A stretch of 64,000 nt of DNA from contig PAQS01000016.1 in assembly GCA_002709385.1 (NCBI GenBank), positions 61,621 to 125,620 of the forward strand, given 5' to 3'. Below the pieces are notes generated by a model. That model was not told where the DNA came from. It worked only from the letters and a program-made list of their open reading frames with translations, and did not search any database. The position numbers were made by a program, and so were the translations under genes. This document shows, piece by piece, positions 36,493 through 44,346 of this stretch. The first letter of the stretch is position 1. Each line of letters opens with the position of its first letter. Origin of the DNA: Waddliaceae bacterium. Its GTDB lineage: Bacteria; Chlamydiota; Chlamydiia; Chlamydiales; GCA-2709385.

Positions 36493-36962
36493 CAGCTGAA
36501 ATAAGAAAAGCGGATGACTATATTCTTTATATCGAAGACTGTAAAGAAGATATAGAGGCTATGGAAAGAGCAATGAACAGCTCAAGTTACAGTATAAGAT
36601 TGCAATGCTGTACCTCGTTTGACGAAGCTAAAGAATATATCTTGAACTTACAAGATAGCTCCCTACAATTACCTATTCCAAAGGTTATCTTTTTAGATTT
36701 ACGTTTGCATGGATTATCAACTATATCTTTACTTGAGATGATCAAAAGCACTCCATCCTTAATGGCTATTCCTGTTCTTATTCTATCAGGCTCGGAACAA
36801 GATTCAGACCTTGTTAAATGCTGCTCACATGCAGCTACAGCGTATATTAAAAAACCTTTTCAGTTATCTAGTTTGAAGTTCAAAGTTCATACTACTTTAG
36901 ATTTTTGGCTCAATGTTGCTCATCTTCCAGGACATTGGATCACAGGTATTAAAAAAATATGA
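36489..36962 (+). CDS. Rcp1-type response regulator
   Basis: This 157-aa protein is a single receiver domain. The acidic start is ILYIEDCKEDIEAME, the acceptor Asp is in VIFLDLRLHGLS, the switch Ser in VLILSGSEQDSD and the Lys in YIKKPFQ. The length and the long insert before the acceptor strand fit the Rcp1 class that pairs with phytochrome-type kinases. It carries no output domain. Its start overlaps the stop of the membrane sensor and its stop overlaps the next gene (ATGA type), so its level is tied to the kinases it likely receives phosphate from. Confidence 0.93.
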   Translation: MTAEIRKADDYILYIEDCKEDIEAMERAMNSSSYSIRLQCCTSFDEAKEYILNLQDSSLQLPIPKVIFLDLRLHGLSTISLLEMIKSTPSLMAIPVLILSGSEQDSDLVKCCSHAATAYIKKPFQLSSLKFKVHTTLDFWLNVAHLPGHWITGIKKI

Positions 36963-38047
36963 ATGTTTTAATTGTTGATGATTCAGATTTAGATCGAGAA
37001 CGAATTCGTAGGCAACTACGAGCACAAGCTCCTAAGAACTACACTATTTATGAAGCAAGTTCTGGTGAAGAATGTCTTGCACAAATGGAATGCGAAAAAT
37101 ATGACTGTATTCTTTTAGACTATCGTCTTCCAGATATGAGTGGCTTAGAAGTACTGAGTTCCATTGAACACGAACACTTAAGTCACGCTGCTATTATTCT
37201 TCTGACCGGTCAAGGAGACCCTAAAATTGACCAAACAGCAGAAGATTTGGGAGCATTAGATTATTTGATTAAAGACGAAATCACAGCTCCTCTATTAGAA
37301 CGATCTATTCGTTATGCCGTAAAAATCAAATCACAAATGAACGACTTAGTTCATGCAAATCAAGTTAAAGATGATTTCATGGCAGCTATGTCACATGAAA
37401 TGCGTACCCCATTAAATGCAATCAACAATTTTTCTAATCATTTAAATATGGGGGTTTACGGTCCAATAGAAGAAGCCCATCAAAAAGTGATACAACGCAT
37501 TCATCGAGCAGGTAATCACCTCAGCGCTCTTGTTGAAGGAGTTCTCACTGCAATGTCTTTCGAACGAGATGCTCTAGAATTAAATAAAAAAGACTTCGAC
37601 CTAAAAAACGAAATTGAATTCGCAATAGAACTTGTAGAAGCAGATGCAGAAAAGAAAGAGATTACCTTAGAAATAGAAATTCCAGAAGCTATTCTGTGGA
37701 ATGGTGACCCATGCCGTATGCGACAAGTTCTCATTAATCTTATCGGAAACGCAATAAAATTTACTGAAAAAGGAACAGTAACGATAAAAGCTCAATGCAG
37801 TAATGGAAGTATTTCTATCTTAGTGTCAGATACTGGTATTGGCATTCCTAACGATCGTTTAGAAGATGTTTTAAAACCTTTTGTTCAAGTTGAAGGTAGC
37901 CTTAGCCGCAAATACGGAGGTTTAGGTTTAGGTTTATCTATCAGTAAAAAACTTGTGGAAATGCATGGTGGAACACTTCAATTAGAAAGCACCCTCAATG
38001 AGGGTACTTCACTTATGATCACTCTTCCATTGTCAGAGTTAAATTAA
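36959..38047 (+). CDS. hybrid protein: receiver domain then histidine kinase
   Basis: The product is 362 aa. An N-terminal receiver (LIVDDSDLDRERI, acceptor in CILLDYRLPDMSG, switch in IILLTGQGD, Lys in DYLIKDE) precedes HisKA (MAAMSHEMRTPLNAI, His about 147) and a complete ATPase domain (NLIGNAIKF, SDTGIGIP, GGLGLGLSISK). A receiver in front of the kinase suggests input from the preceding Rcp1-like or PAS kinase proteins, so the operon forms a multi-step relay. The output is not encoded next to it. The minus-strand gene downstream overlaps its end by 4 bases. Confidence 0.95.
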   Translation: MNVLIVDDSDLDRERIRRQLRAQAPKNYTIYEASSGEECLAQMECEKYDCILLDYRLPDMSGLEVLSSIEHEHLSHAAIILLTGQGDPKIDQTAEDLGALDYLIKDEITAPLLERSIRYAVKIKSQMNDLVHANQVKDDFMAAMSHEMRTPLNAINNFSNHLNMGVYGPIEEAHQKVIQRIHRAGNHLSALVEGVLTAMSFERDALELNKKDFDLKNEIEFAIELVEADAEKKEITLEIEIPEAILWNGDPCRMRQVLINLIGNAIKFTEKGTVTIKAQCSNGSISILVSDTGIGIPNDRLEDVLKPFVQVEGSLSRKYGGLGLGLSISKKLVEMHGGTLQLESTLNEGTSLMITLPLSELN

Positions 38048-38790
38048 GAATCGCTATTCACAGGAACAGTGATTTCGCCACCTACAATAAGTTTCTCTTC
38101 TTTAAATTCTTTTGCATTAACTGTTAAATCATCTGTTATAATATTTAACCCACTCAAATTTACAGAAGCATCTGTATGAATATCTAAATTCCCTGATATA
38201 AGCGAATCTCTCATTTTAATATCGCTTTTAGATTGGATAAAAACATCTGCTCCCCCATCAACAGAACGTGGAGTCTCTATAAGTACTGTTCCTTTAAATA
38301 CATTATCTTCGTGAGATAGAGTTATTTTTGTATCGCTTCTTTTGATGTAAGTTCCACAAATATGAATAGAGCCAGGATAAAATTGTAGCCATGATTGAGT
38401 CTTTATTTCTGTTCGGCCACCAATATTCATCGCCCCTAGTGCATCTACTTTTCTTGCGCCTAGAATTTGTAAACTAGAATTAACTGAAATTTCTTTTTCC
38501 GACTCAAACTCACCCACCAATTCAAAAGAAAGAGGTCCTTGACAATCTAGTTTTTCAAAAATATGAACATTTGAAAACTCCTTAAATTCTAGAGAAGACT
38601 GAGTTTTGATTGGAGCTTGGATATATAAGTCACCAAGTTCAGAAATTTCAATATGTTTTCCATCTTCTTTGTTAATTGTCTCAACATCAATTAGGATATA
38701 TTCTCGGCTAATTGTTGTATTTGGAGTAAAACTTTCTATATCATCTACAATATAAACGTCTTTAACTTCTCTGAAAATAAGGTCAGTCAT
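38044..38790 (-). CDS. beta-helix/adhesin-like protein, unknown
   Basis: I start it at 38790 (248 aa), where GGAGAG lies 7 bases before the ATG. A longer frame to 38859 would begin inside the U tract of a terminator and is unlikely. The protein consists of short beta repeats with hydrophobic-Asn/Asp-Gly turns (ISVNSSLQILGARKVDALG, MNIGGRTEIKTQS, LISGNLDIHTDASVNLSGL). This pattern is seen in right-handed beta-helix, FhaB-like and bactofilin-like proteins. No signal peptide is present from this start. Possible roles are polymer formation or an adhesin secreted without Sec. I cannot choose. Confidence 0.6.
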   Translation of the reverse strand: MTDLIFREVKDVYIVDDIESFTPNTTISREYILIDVETINKEDGKHIEISELGDLYIQAPIKTQSSLEFKEFSNVHIFEKLDCQGPLSFELVGEFESEKEISVNSSLQILGARKVDALGAMNIGGRTEIKTQSWLQFYPGSIHICGTYIKRSDTKITLSHEDNVFKGTVLIETPRSVDGGADVFIQSKSDIKMRDSLISGNLDIHTDASVNLSGLNIITDDLTVNAKEFKEEKLIVGGEITVPVNSDS

Positions 38791-38860
38791 TTGTGTCTCT
38801 CCTTTAGCGTTGTGATAACACAAAAAAAAGACTATATATTTTAAAATATTAAATGACATA

Positions 38861-38890
38861 AAAAAACCCCTGAAAAATGAAATTCAGGGG
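38861..38890 (-). terminator. Rho-independent terminator (minus strand)
   Basis: Reading leftward, CCCCTGAA pairs with TTCAGGGG and is followed by a run of six T. It would end transcription of the cold-shock gene, leaving a 3' untranslated tail of about 215 bases. It lies directly before the next minus-strand gene and shows that that gene needs its own promoter. Confidence 0.82.
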
Positions 38891-39105
38891 AAAAGCCTCA
38901 GCAAACAATATAATCAATAAAAACAGACAAACAAACAGAAGTCACACATGCTTCAGTTATTTAGAAAACTGTATATACCTATGGAATTTGTCATCATTGA
39001 TTGTTGAATGCTGGAAGTCATTTTTGAGCAGAGACCCCCGGTTTGAGAAGAAAAAATCGCTTCTATACCAATACCGCGGAGTCCTGTTAACTTTGATAAA
39101 TGATT

Positions 39106-39318
39106 TTAAGCTTGAACTAGTCTAACCTGAACGGCACAAGGACCTTTTTTGCTCTGACCAATTTCAAATTCTACGCGATCACCTTCTTGAAGTTCTCTTC
39201 CATCTTGAACTTCAGAAATGTGAAAAAAGATGTCATCCCCTGAGTCTTGCTTAATAAAGCCAAAACCTTTGGCAACACTAAAAAATTTTACGCTTCCGAC
39301 ACTCACTTTTTGCTCCAA
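39106..39318 (-). CDS. csp: cold-shock domain protein (CspA family)
   Basis: This 70-aa protein is a complete cold-shock domain: GSVKFFSVAKGFGFIKQ with RNP1 (KGFGFI) and DDIFFHISE with RNP2. It ends with EFEIGQSKKGPCAVQVRLV. Such proteins bind single-stranded RNA/DNA and melt RNA structure. The size is normal. It is followed by about 215 bases of 3' tail up to a terminator and preceded by a 220-base gap that may include the long leader usual for csp genes, although no cold-box is evident to me. Confidence 0.97.
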   Translation of the reverse strand: MEQKVSVGSVKFFSVAKGFGFIKQDSGDDIFFHISEVQDGRELQEGDRVEFEIGQSKKGPCAVQVRLVQA

Positions 39319-39538
39319 TGTCTATTAAAACTTTAAATTCTTGCTCTCTGAGTCTTTGCACAAGCCTATGCGCAAAATCCTCTTTAGTAGCCGCCACCAT
39401 TATTACAGTTTCTAGAACAAAATTCAAACAGACAATCACTAAATCAAACAATTATGGAATATTTTTAAGGAAATCTAAGCTCTGATAAGCTCAAAAAAGC
39501 TCCTCGAACACATTTTAAAAAAATATTTATTCTGTTTT

Positions 39539-40000
39539 TTATCTTTCTTGACGCAATACAGCGAAGGTTCCTTCAAAATATACAGAAGGTTGGTCTGGAT
39601 TTCCTATATAAGCCTCGAGTTTTATTCTTCCTTTTCCTTTTTTCTGAAGAGAAGAGAATAAAAAATCCCAAGAATCCTGCTGATTAGAGCGGCAAATAGC
39701 CTTGATTTCTTCTTTTACAGGACGTTTGTAAGAAATATTACTCTGAGTAACAACGATTTCATAAGATCCGCTCACTTGAGATAGCTTCATGTAAATTAAG
39801 CTCCAACAAGATAAAGTACTGATCGCAGCCAAACTTCCACCAAATACAGTCCCTTTATGATTTCGATTTGCTGTAAACGCAGCTCCAAGAACAACTTCAT
39901 CAAGAGATAATGACTTAACAGAAAGCTCCATAGCTTTCGAAAGAGGAATTTGTTCATGTAAATATTTTTGAAATTCTTCAGAATTTACTGACTTCGTCAT
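39539..40000 (-). CDS. YiiD-C-type putative thioesterase (hot-dog fold)
   Basis: This 153-aa protein has a hot-dog-like pattern: a helix LSKAMELSVKSLS, then HKGTVFGGSLAAIS as the hot-dog helix with its preceding strand, then YKRPVKEEIKAICR. This fits the YiiD C-terminal thioesterase family (PF09500). The substrate is likely an acyl-CoA or acyl-ACP. Its ATG abuts the stop of the phosphatidylcholine synthase gene with no gap, so it is the second gene of a lipid operon. A role in the acyl supply or editing for membrane lipid is inferred. Confidence 0.78.
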   Translation of the reverse strand: MTKSVNSEEFQKYLHEQIPLSKAMELSVKSLSLDEVVLGAAFTANRNHKGTVFGGSLAAISTLSCWSLIYMKLSQVSGSYEIVVTQSNISYKRPVKEEIKAICRSNQQDSWDFLFSSLQKKGKGRIKLEAYIGNPDQPSVYFEGTFAVLRQER

Positions 40001-40753
40001 TTAACCATACATCGTTTTTGGAGTTCGTCTAGTATTTATAAATCGAACCGAACACCAAATACAAAGAACAACAAAATAGCTAGAAGCAAAACACCATAAG
40101 TAAAACGTTAAAGGAGAAACTGTATAAATTGCTTCTGACTCTGTATTGACCATTACTAAGCGAAAAGATGTCGCTGCCCAAAGAACGGTAATAGGTAAAT
40201 TCAGCTTGCGCCTTTCTTTTACCCGAAAAGGGTGCACAAACCTCAATGGAACAAAAGTTAAAACCAGGCAAACTGAAATAAAAAACAAATTAACCCAAGG
40301 GCCCGTTTGCAAAATATGAAAATACAGGACCAATAAATTCCAAAGTGCAGGAAACCCTACAAAGTAATCATCTTCTGACTTGGCATTCAAGTTCGAAAAA
40401 GTATAGCAAGAAACAGATAAAATGGCAGCTGCGATAGCTGTTTCCCAGGCATTAGGTACTAGATCAAAGGTCCATATCATCAAAGCAGGAATAATCACAT
40501 ATGTAAAATAATCTACAATACTATCGAGAGTAGAACCATCAAAACTAGGAAGAATTTCACTAATACGTAGCCCACGAGCAAGAGTTCCGTCTATCCCATC
40601 CACAAATAGAGCAAGTCCTAACCATAGAAAAGCCCCTGTTTTATCCCCTTCTAAAGTTGCCACCATGGCTAGAAACCCTAAAACAACACCAGATGTCGTA
40701 AAAGCATGCACAGCCCATGCGGCTGTCACTTCGCGCTTTTTAGCTGTTCCCAT
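40001..40753 (-). CDS. pcs: phosphatidylcholine synthase (CDP-alcohol phosphatidyltransferase)
   Basis: The product is 250 aa with about eight membrane helices. The CDP-alcohol motif is DGTLAR, then 12 residues, then GSTLDSIVD. The 12-residue spacing, in place of the usual 8, is the mark of bacterial Pcs, as are AWAVHAFTTSGVVLGFLA near the start and DYFTYVIIPALM after the motif. Pcs joins choline and CDP-diacylglycerol in one step. Bacteria with this enzyme usually take choline from a host. No choline transporter is adjacent. It is co-transcribed with the thioesterase gene. Confidence 0.88.
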   Translation of the reverse strand: MGTAKKREVTAAWAVHAFTTSGVVLGFLAMVATLEGDKTGAFLWLGLALFVDGIDGTLARGLRISEILPSFDGSTLDSIVDYFTYVIIPALMIWTFDLVPNAWETAIAAAILSVSCYTFSNLNAKSEDDYFVGFPALWNLLVLYFHILQTGPWVNLFFISVCLVLTFVPLRFVHPFRVKERRKLNLPITVLWAATSFRLVMVNTESEAIYTVSPLTFYLWCFASSYFVVLCIWCSVRFINTRRTPKTMYG

Positions 40754-40933
40754 ACCCGCTTCTCTCTTCTAAATTCCACTAAGACTAGTATCTGTTTACA
40801 ATCAGATTGAATCAATAATATTTTATTGAAAAAGCAACTTCTAAAAACAAGTTAATATTTAGCAGAAATGGAACAGCATCATTTATCTCTTACTGAGATA
40901 ATGCCATTTTATATAAGAACAAAAGGACTCATC

Positions 40934-41794
40934 ATGAGCGACTTAGATAATATGCACTATGATTACATACAACGAGTAAGAAAAGTAATGCTCTATATTG
41001 AGTCTCATCTGGACGAACAACTGGAGCTACAAAAACTTGCTAAAATAGCAGCTTTTTCACCTTTCCACTTCTATCGCATTTTTCGCTCTCTTGTAGGTGA
41101 ATCTTTATCTGAATACCTAAGGCGTTTGCGTTTAGATCGGGCTGCATTACAGCTCAGAGCAGGCCAAAAAAACATCATTACAATAGCTCTAGAAGCTGGT
41201 TATGAAACGCATTCTTCTTTCTCAAAAGCTTTCAAAAAGCATTTAGGAAAAACGCCTTCTAGCTATCGCCACGAAGGAAAAGAACAAAATCTACTTATTA
41301 ATCTTAAAACCTTGAACCAAGGAATTAAAATGGATGCTGAAATTATAGAAACTGAAAATATCAATGTATTGTTTATTCGTCGCACAGGGAATTATTGTGC
41401 GAGTGCCCCAGATGCTACAAAGACATTATGGTCTCAATTAGGCAATCAGGGTATCGATATTCAAGCCCAACAATATTACGGTATTGCTCATGATGATCCA
41501 GATATTACAAAAGAAGAACAAGTACGTTATGATGCTTGTGTAGCAAAAGCTGTAGGTATGAAAATATCAGGTGAATTAAGTGAACAAAACATTCCAGGTG
41601 GAAAACACGTTCGCTTTGTTCATAAAGGAACGCTAACCAAGTTATCAGAAACTTATGACTATATTTATGGACACTGGTTACCTAATAGCGGTAAACAATT
41701 AGCAGATCGTCCTTGTGTCTTAGAATATATCCATAAACCTGATTGTTTGGACGAAGACAAATGGGTAACGAACGTTTACCTTCCTTTAGCCTAA
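40934..41794 (+). CDS. AraC-family regulator with GyrI-like effector domain
   Basis: I start it at 40934 (286 aa), where AAGGAC lies 7 bases upstream. An ATG 66 bases earlier has no site. Two AraC helix-turn-helix units cover residues about 10-110 (LEQLAKIAAFSPFHFYR-type first HTH; FSKAFKKHLGKTPSSYR in the second). The C-terminal about 155 residues are a GyrI-like ligand domain (RTGNYCASAPDATKTLWSQL, HVRFVHKGTLTKLSETYDYI). This is the Rob/SoxS-relative layout that senses small toxic or drug-like molecules. Targets are unknown. It is divergent from pcs. Confidence 0.93.
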   Translation: MSDLDNMHYDYIQRVRKVMLYIESHLDEQLELQKLAKIAAFSPFHFYRIFRSLVGESLSEYLRRLRLDRAALQLRAGQKNIITIALEAGYETHSSFSKAFKKHLGKTPSSYRHEGKEQNLLINLKTLNQGIKMDAEIIETENINVLFIRRTGNYCASAPDATKTLWSQLGNQGIDIQAQQYYGIAHDDPDITKEEQVRYDACVAKAVGMKISGELSEQNIPGGKHVRFVHKGTLTKLSETYDYIYGHWLPNSGKQLADRPCVLEYIHKPDCLDEDKWVTNVYLPLA

Positions 41795-41800
41795 ATCACC

Positions 41801-41834
41801 TACCTACTTCAACAGCTTCATGTAGAAGTGGGTA
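41801..41834. terminator. convergent hairpin between araC-type and GT2 genes
   Basis: TACCTACTTC pairs with GAAGTGGGTA (one G-T) around a 14-base loop, exactly filling the gap between the two convergent stops. There is no U run, so it is a modest candidate. Confidence 0.5.
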
Positions 41835-42962
41835 TCATACAACTTGCTCTAAATCACTCGCATCTCTAAGTTCACTATTTTTTGTATCTTTCCACAAAGA
41901 ACCTAATTGTAGATTTTTTAAAGTCCAATTCGCTTTCAAAAGAACAGGTAAATTCGCTAGAAAAACTAAGCAACTAGCAGGCAAATAGATAAAGCGATTT
42001 TTCCATGTAAGATGTTTAAGCTTTGTGAAAGGAGCAATCAGCAAACCAGGTTTCAATACCCAAAATGTACGAGAAGAAACAAAGGAAGCTATTTCAGCTT
42101 TAAGCCAGTTGGGATTTTCTCGGTAACGCTCTAGTAGTATTGTATCTACTTTTGTATCAGGATCTTTCAGCATACATTGTCTTAAATACTGAAAAGTAAA
42201 GTCTAAAATGCTATTTCCCACAGCCTGACGCACTTGATTGTCAAAAATATCTCTAGGTCGTGTATAAGCCTCGAATAGATGCGATCCTTCCGAATGCCTT
42301 ACCATAGCTGTAATTTCTTCTTCTGTTGGGGTTTTCGTTAAAAACTCTGTGACCCCCAACCACTTGATAAACCCATCATCGATAATCATTTGATCTGGAA
42401 GATGAAAACGCCGTACAAAAGAACCACGTGCACAATACAGCTGCCCTGTAATCAAACCGGGAGCAGAACGATTCACACGTGTGACAGAAATCGAAAACAA
42501 GTTCATCAATGATTTCGTCTTCGATCGCTTAATATGCTTAACCGGCGTATCTGCCGACAAAATAGCCTCTGGATTCTCTATTAATTCCATAAGCATCTGA
42601 TAAAGAGTATCTCGATCTAAAAATGCAATATCTGCATCCATGAAAATATAGTAATCCGTTTCCTTGTCTGAGAGAGTATGTACAAGATCATTCCAAGCAT
42701 GAGAGCGATTTGGAACTGAAGACTCGTAAACCGTTGCTGTAAAGTAATCAGTGTACAAATGACTTGAGCGATATTTGTCAAATGCCTCTTCAGCTATCGT
42801 CACTGTGTTATCTGTACAACCATTTGCAATACAAAAAATATCTACAGTAGCTCCTAAACGCTTGCAATGCTCAAAAATCGTCTGATCCATTAAGGAATTG
42901 ATCGCCAAGCCAATACTATCTTCTTCATTCCAAGCAGGCATCCCCACGGTTATCTTCACCAC
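41835..42962 (-). CDS. family 2 glycosyltransferase
   Basis: This 375-aa protein begins with the GT-A nucleotide-binding strand (KITVGMPAWNEEDSIGLAINSLMDQ), FCIANGCTDNT and the metal-binding DAD (YYIFMDADIAF). RGSFVRRFHLPDQMIIDDGFIKWLG carries the acceptor-side acidic motif. The C-terminal part has basic and weakly hydrophobic segments (FIYLPASCLVFLANLPVLL), suggesting membrane association. It transfers a sugar to an unknown lipid or polymer. No other sugar genes are adjacent. It is transcribed alone. Confidence 0.9.
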   Translation of the reverse strand: MVKITVGMPAWNEEDSIGLAINSLMDQTIFEHCKRLGATVDIFCIANGCTDNTVTIAEEAFDKYRSSHLYTDYFTATVYESSVPNRSHAWNDLVHTLSDKETDYYIFMDADIAFLDRDTLYQMLMELIENPEAILSADTPVKHIKRSKTKSLMNLFSISVTRVNRSAPGLITGQLYCARGSFVRRFHLPDQMIIDDGFIKWLGVTEFLTKTPTEEEITAMVRHSEGSHLFEAYTRPRDIFDNQVRQAVGNSILDFTFQYLRQCMLKDPDTKVDTILLERYRENPNWLKAEIASFVSSRTFWVLKPGLLIAPFTKLKHLTWKNRFIYLPASCLVFLANLPVLLKANWTLKNLQLGSLWKDTKNSELRDASDLEQVV

Positions 42963-43235
42963 GACACTCCTATACCCAAAGCTTAACTTACCGAAGAAAT
43001 AGGCTATTTTTCTCTATTTGTTCAAGAATATTTACTACTTTATAAACTATAAAAAAGAGAACAAAAACACATAAATAGCTATAGACAAGACAATTAAAAA
43101 CAAAACCATCTTAATTTTAAATTAATTTATGTTTTAAGCTTCACTGACATAAAATTATACTAAGAGTTTTTACATACTATTTAGTTAATAAAAACCCACA
43201 TATAAAAGCATTCTATTTTGAGGGAGAATAATTTT

Positions 43236-44090
43236 ATGATAAAACCTGGTTTCAAACTATTATCGTTGTTTGCAATCGGTCTTACTTTATCGTTAGGTAG
43301 TTTGACAGCAGACAGTGTTCCGGATGTGTCTCCGGTTCAGTCAACAGCAAATCCTTTAGGTTTACAGACAGTTGGTCCTGTTAACCTTGCAGGATCGGAC
43401 TTTCGTTCGGCATCATTTTTAACGAATTTGCCGAACATCATGTCGTATATCGATGATCATCGAGATTTACTTGGGCGTTATCGTCCACCTACCAATAGTA
43501 GAATTGACCCAAACGGTCTTTCTTGGAACACTGACATGGATGTACGCGTATACTTTGTTGATGAATCTTCTATCCTTCATAATAGTATTGGTCATACAAC
43601 TAACAGTGATTTTAGTTTAAATTGGGGTGATGAAAAGCTTATTTTTCCAGATGCCTCTACAAACGGTTCTACTAGAACAAATAGTTGGCCTGGGTCTTTA
43701 GGAACACCAGTTCTTCCTGGAGATTTTGTAGAGCTTGGTACAATACCAGCGTGGACTCCGTTAGATTTCTTTGCTATCCCAAATGGTGGTGCTCAAGCTG
43801 GACATGAGCAAAACATTACACTTACCTACTGGACTGACCCAGACCAAAATAGTTTAGGTGATCCTGTACAGCACTTTTTCACAGTGAATCCTATTCCTGG
43901 AACAGACTATCTTCTCTACGCATTAGAAGATCTTCCTTTTGGTGCTTTTGGAGATTATGATGATGTATTCTTTATTGTAGAAGCCGTAGCAACTCCTGAA
44001 CCAGAAACCTATCTGATTTTAGGAGCATTTTTACTTATGGTGATTGCTATTCGAGGCAAAGAACCACTTAAAGCTAGAGTAAAAATCTAG
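43236..44090 (+). CDS. DUF4114 domain protein with PEP-CTERM-like tail
   Basis: The product is 284 aa. GAGGGAG is 8 bases before the ATG at 43236. It has a signal peptide (LLSLFAIGLTLSLGSLTA). The middle carries a DUF4114-like segment with the acidic signature LEDLPFGAFGDYDDVFFIVEAV. The end is TPEPETYLILGAFLLMVIAIRG and then a basic tail, which is the PEP motif, membrane helix and Arg cluster of a PEP-CTERM sorting signal cut by an exosortase. No exosortase gene is in this window. It is likely an exported, surface-retained protein. A strong terminator follows. Confidence 0.8.
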   Translation: MIKPGFKLLSLFAIGLTLSLGSLTADSVPDVSPVQSTANPLGLQTVGPVNLAGSDFRSASFLTNLPNIMSYIDDHRDLLGRYRPPTNSRIDPNGLSWNTDMDVRVYFVDESSILHNSIGHTTNSDFSLNWGDEKLIFPDASTNGSTRTNSWPGSLGTPVLPGDFVELGTIPAWTPLDFFAIPNGGAQAGHEQNITLTYWTDPDQNSLGDPVQHFFTVNPIPGTDYLLYALEDLPFGAFGDYDDVFFIVEAVATPEPETYLILGAFLLMVIAIRGKEPLKARVKI

Positions 44091-44117
44091 TCTCTATAGC
44101 TTTTTAAACTCACTTAT

Positions 44118-44153
44118 AAAAAGCCTGGTTCCAATTTTGGAACTAGGCTTTTT
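44118..44153 (+). terminator. Rho-independent terminator
   Basis: AAAAGCCTGGTTCC pairs with GGAACTAGGCTTTT (one G-T) around AATTTT, followed by T. It lies 28 bases after the DUF4114 gene. Confidence 0.9.
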
Positions 44154-44346
44154 TCTTAAAGTTTCTTTTTCAATTCTTTTTGTTTCATATTTTCAAAATA
44201 CAGAAATGAAGTACTTGCATTGTTTGTATTGAACCATGCAGAATGAGCGACGTTACAATGGGACATCATCAATTCAATATATAAGGTCTTTATGACCGGG
44301 TCCCTAGATCATAGAAAACAGTGAACAACCATAGGGAGATGGGGAC

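Noticed and set aside
38877..39125. Plus-strand 82-codon frame beside the cold-shock gene
   Set aside because: It overlaps a terminator hairpin and the csp 3' tail, has no ribosome site and shows unnatural composition.
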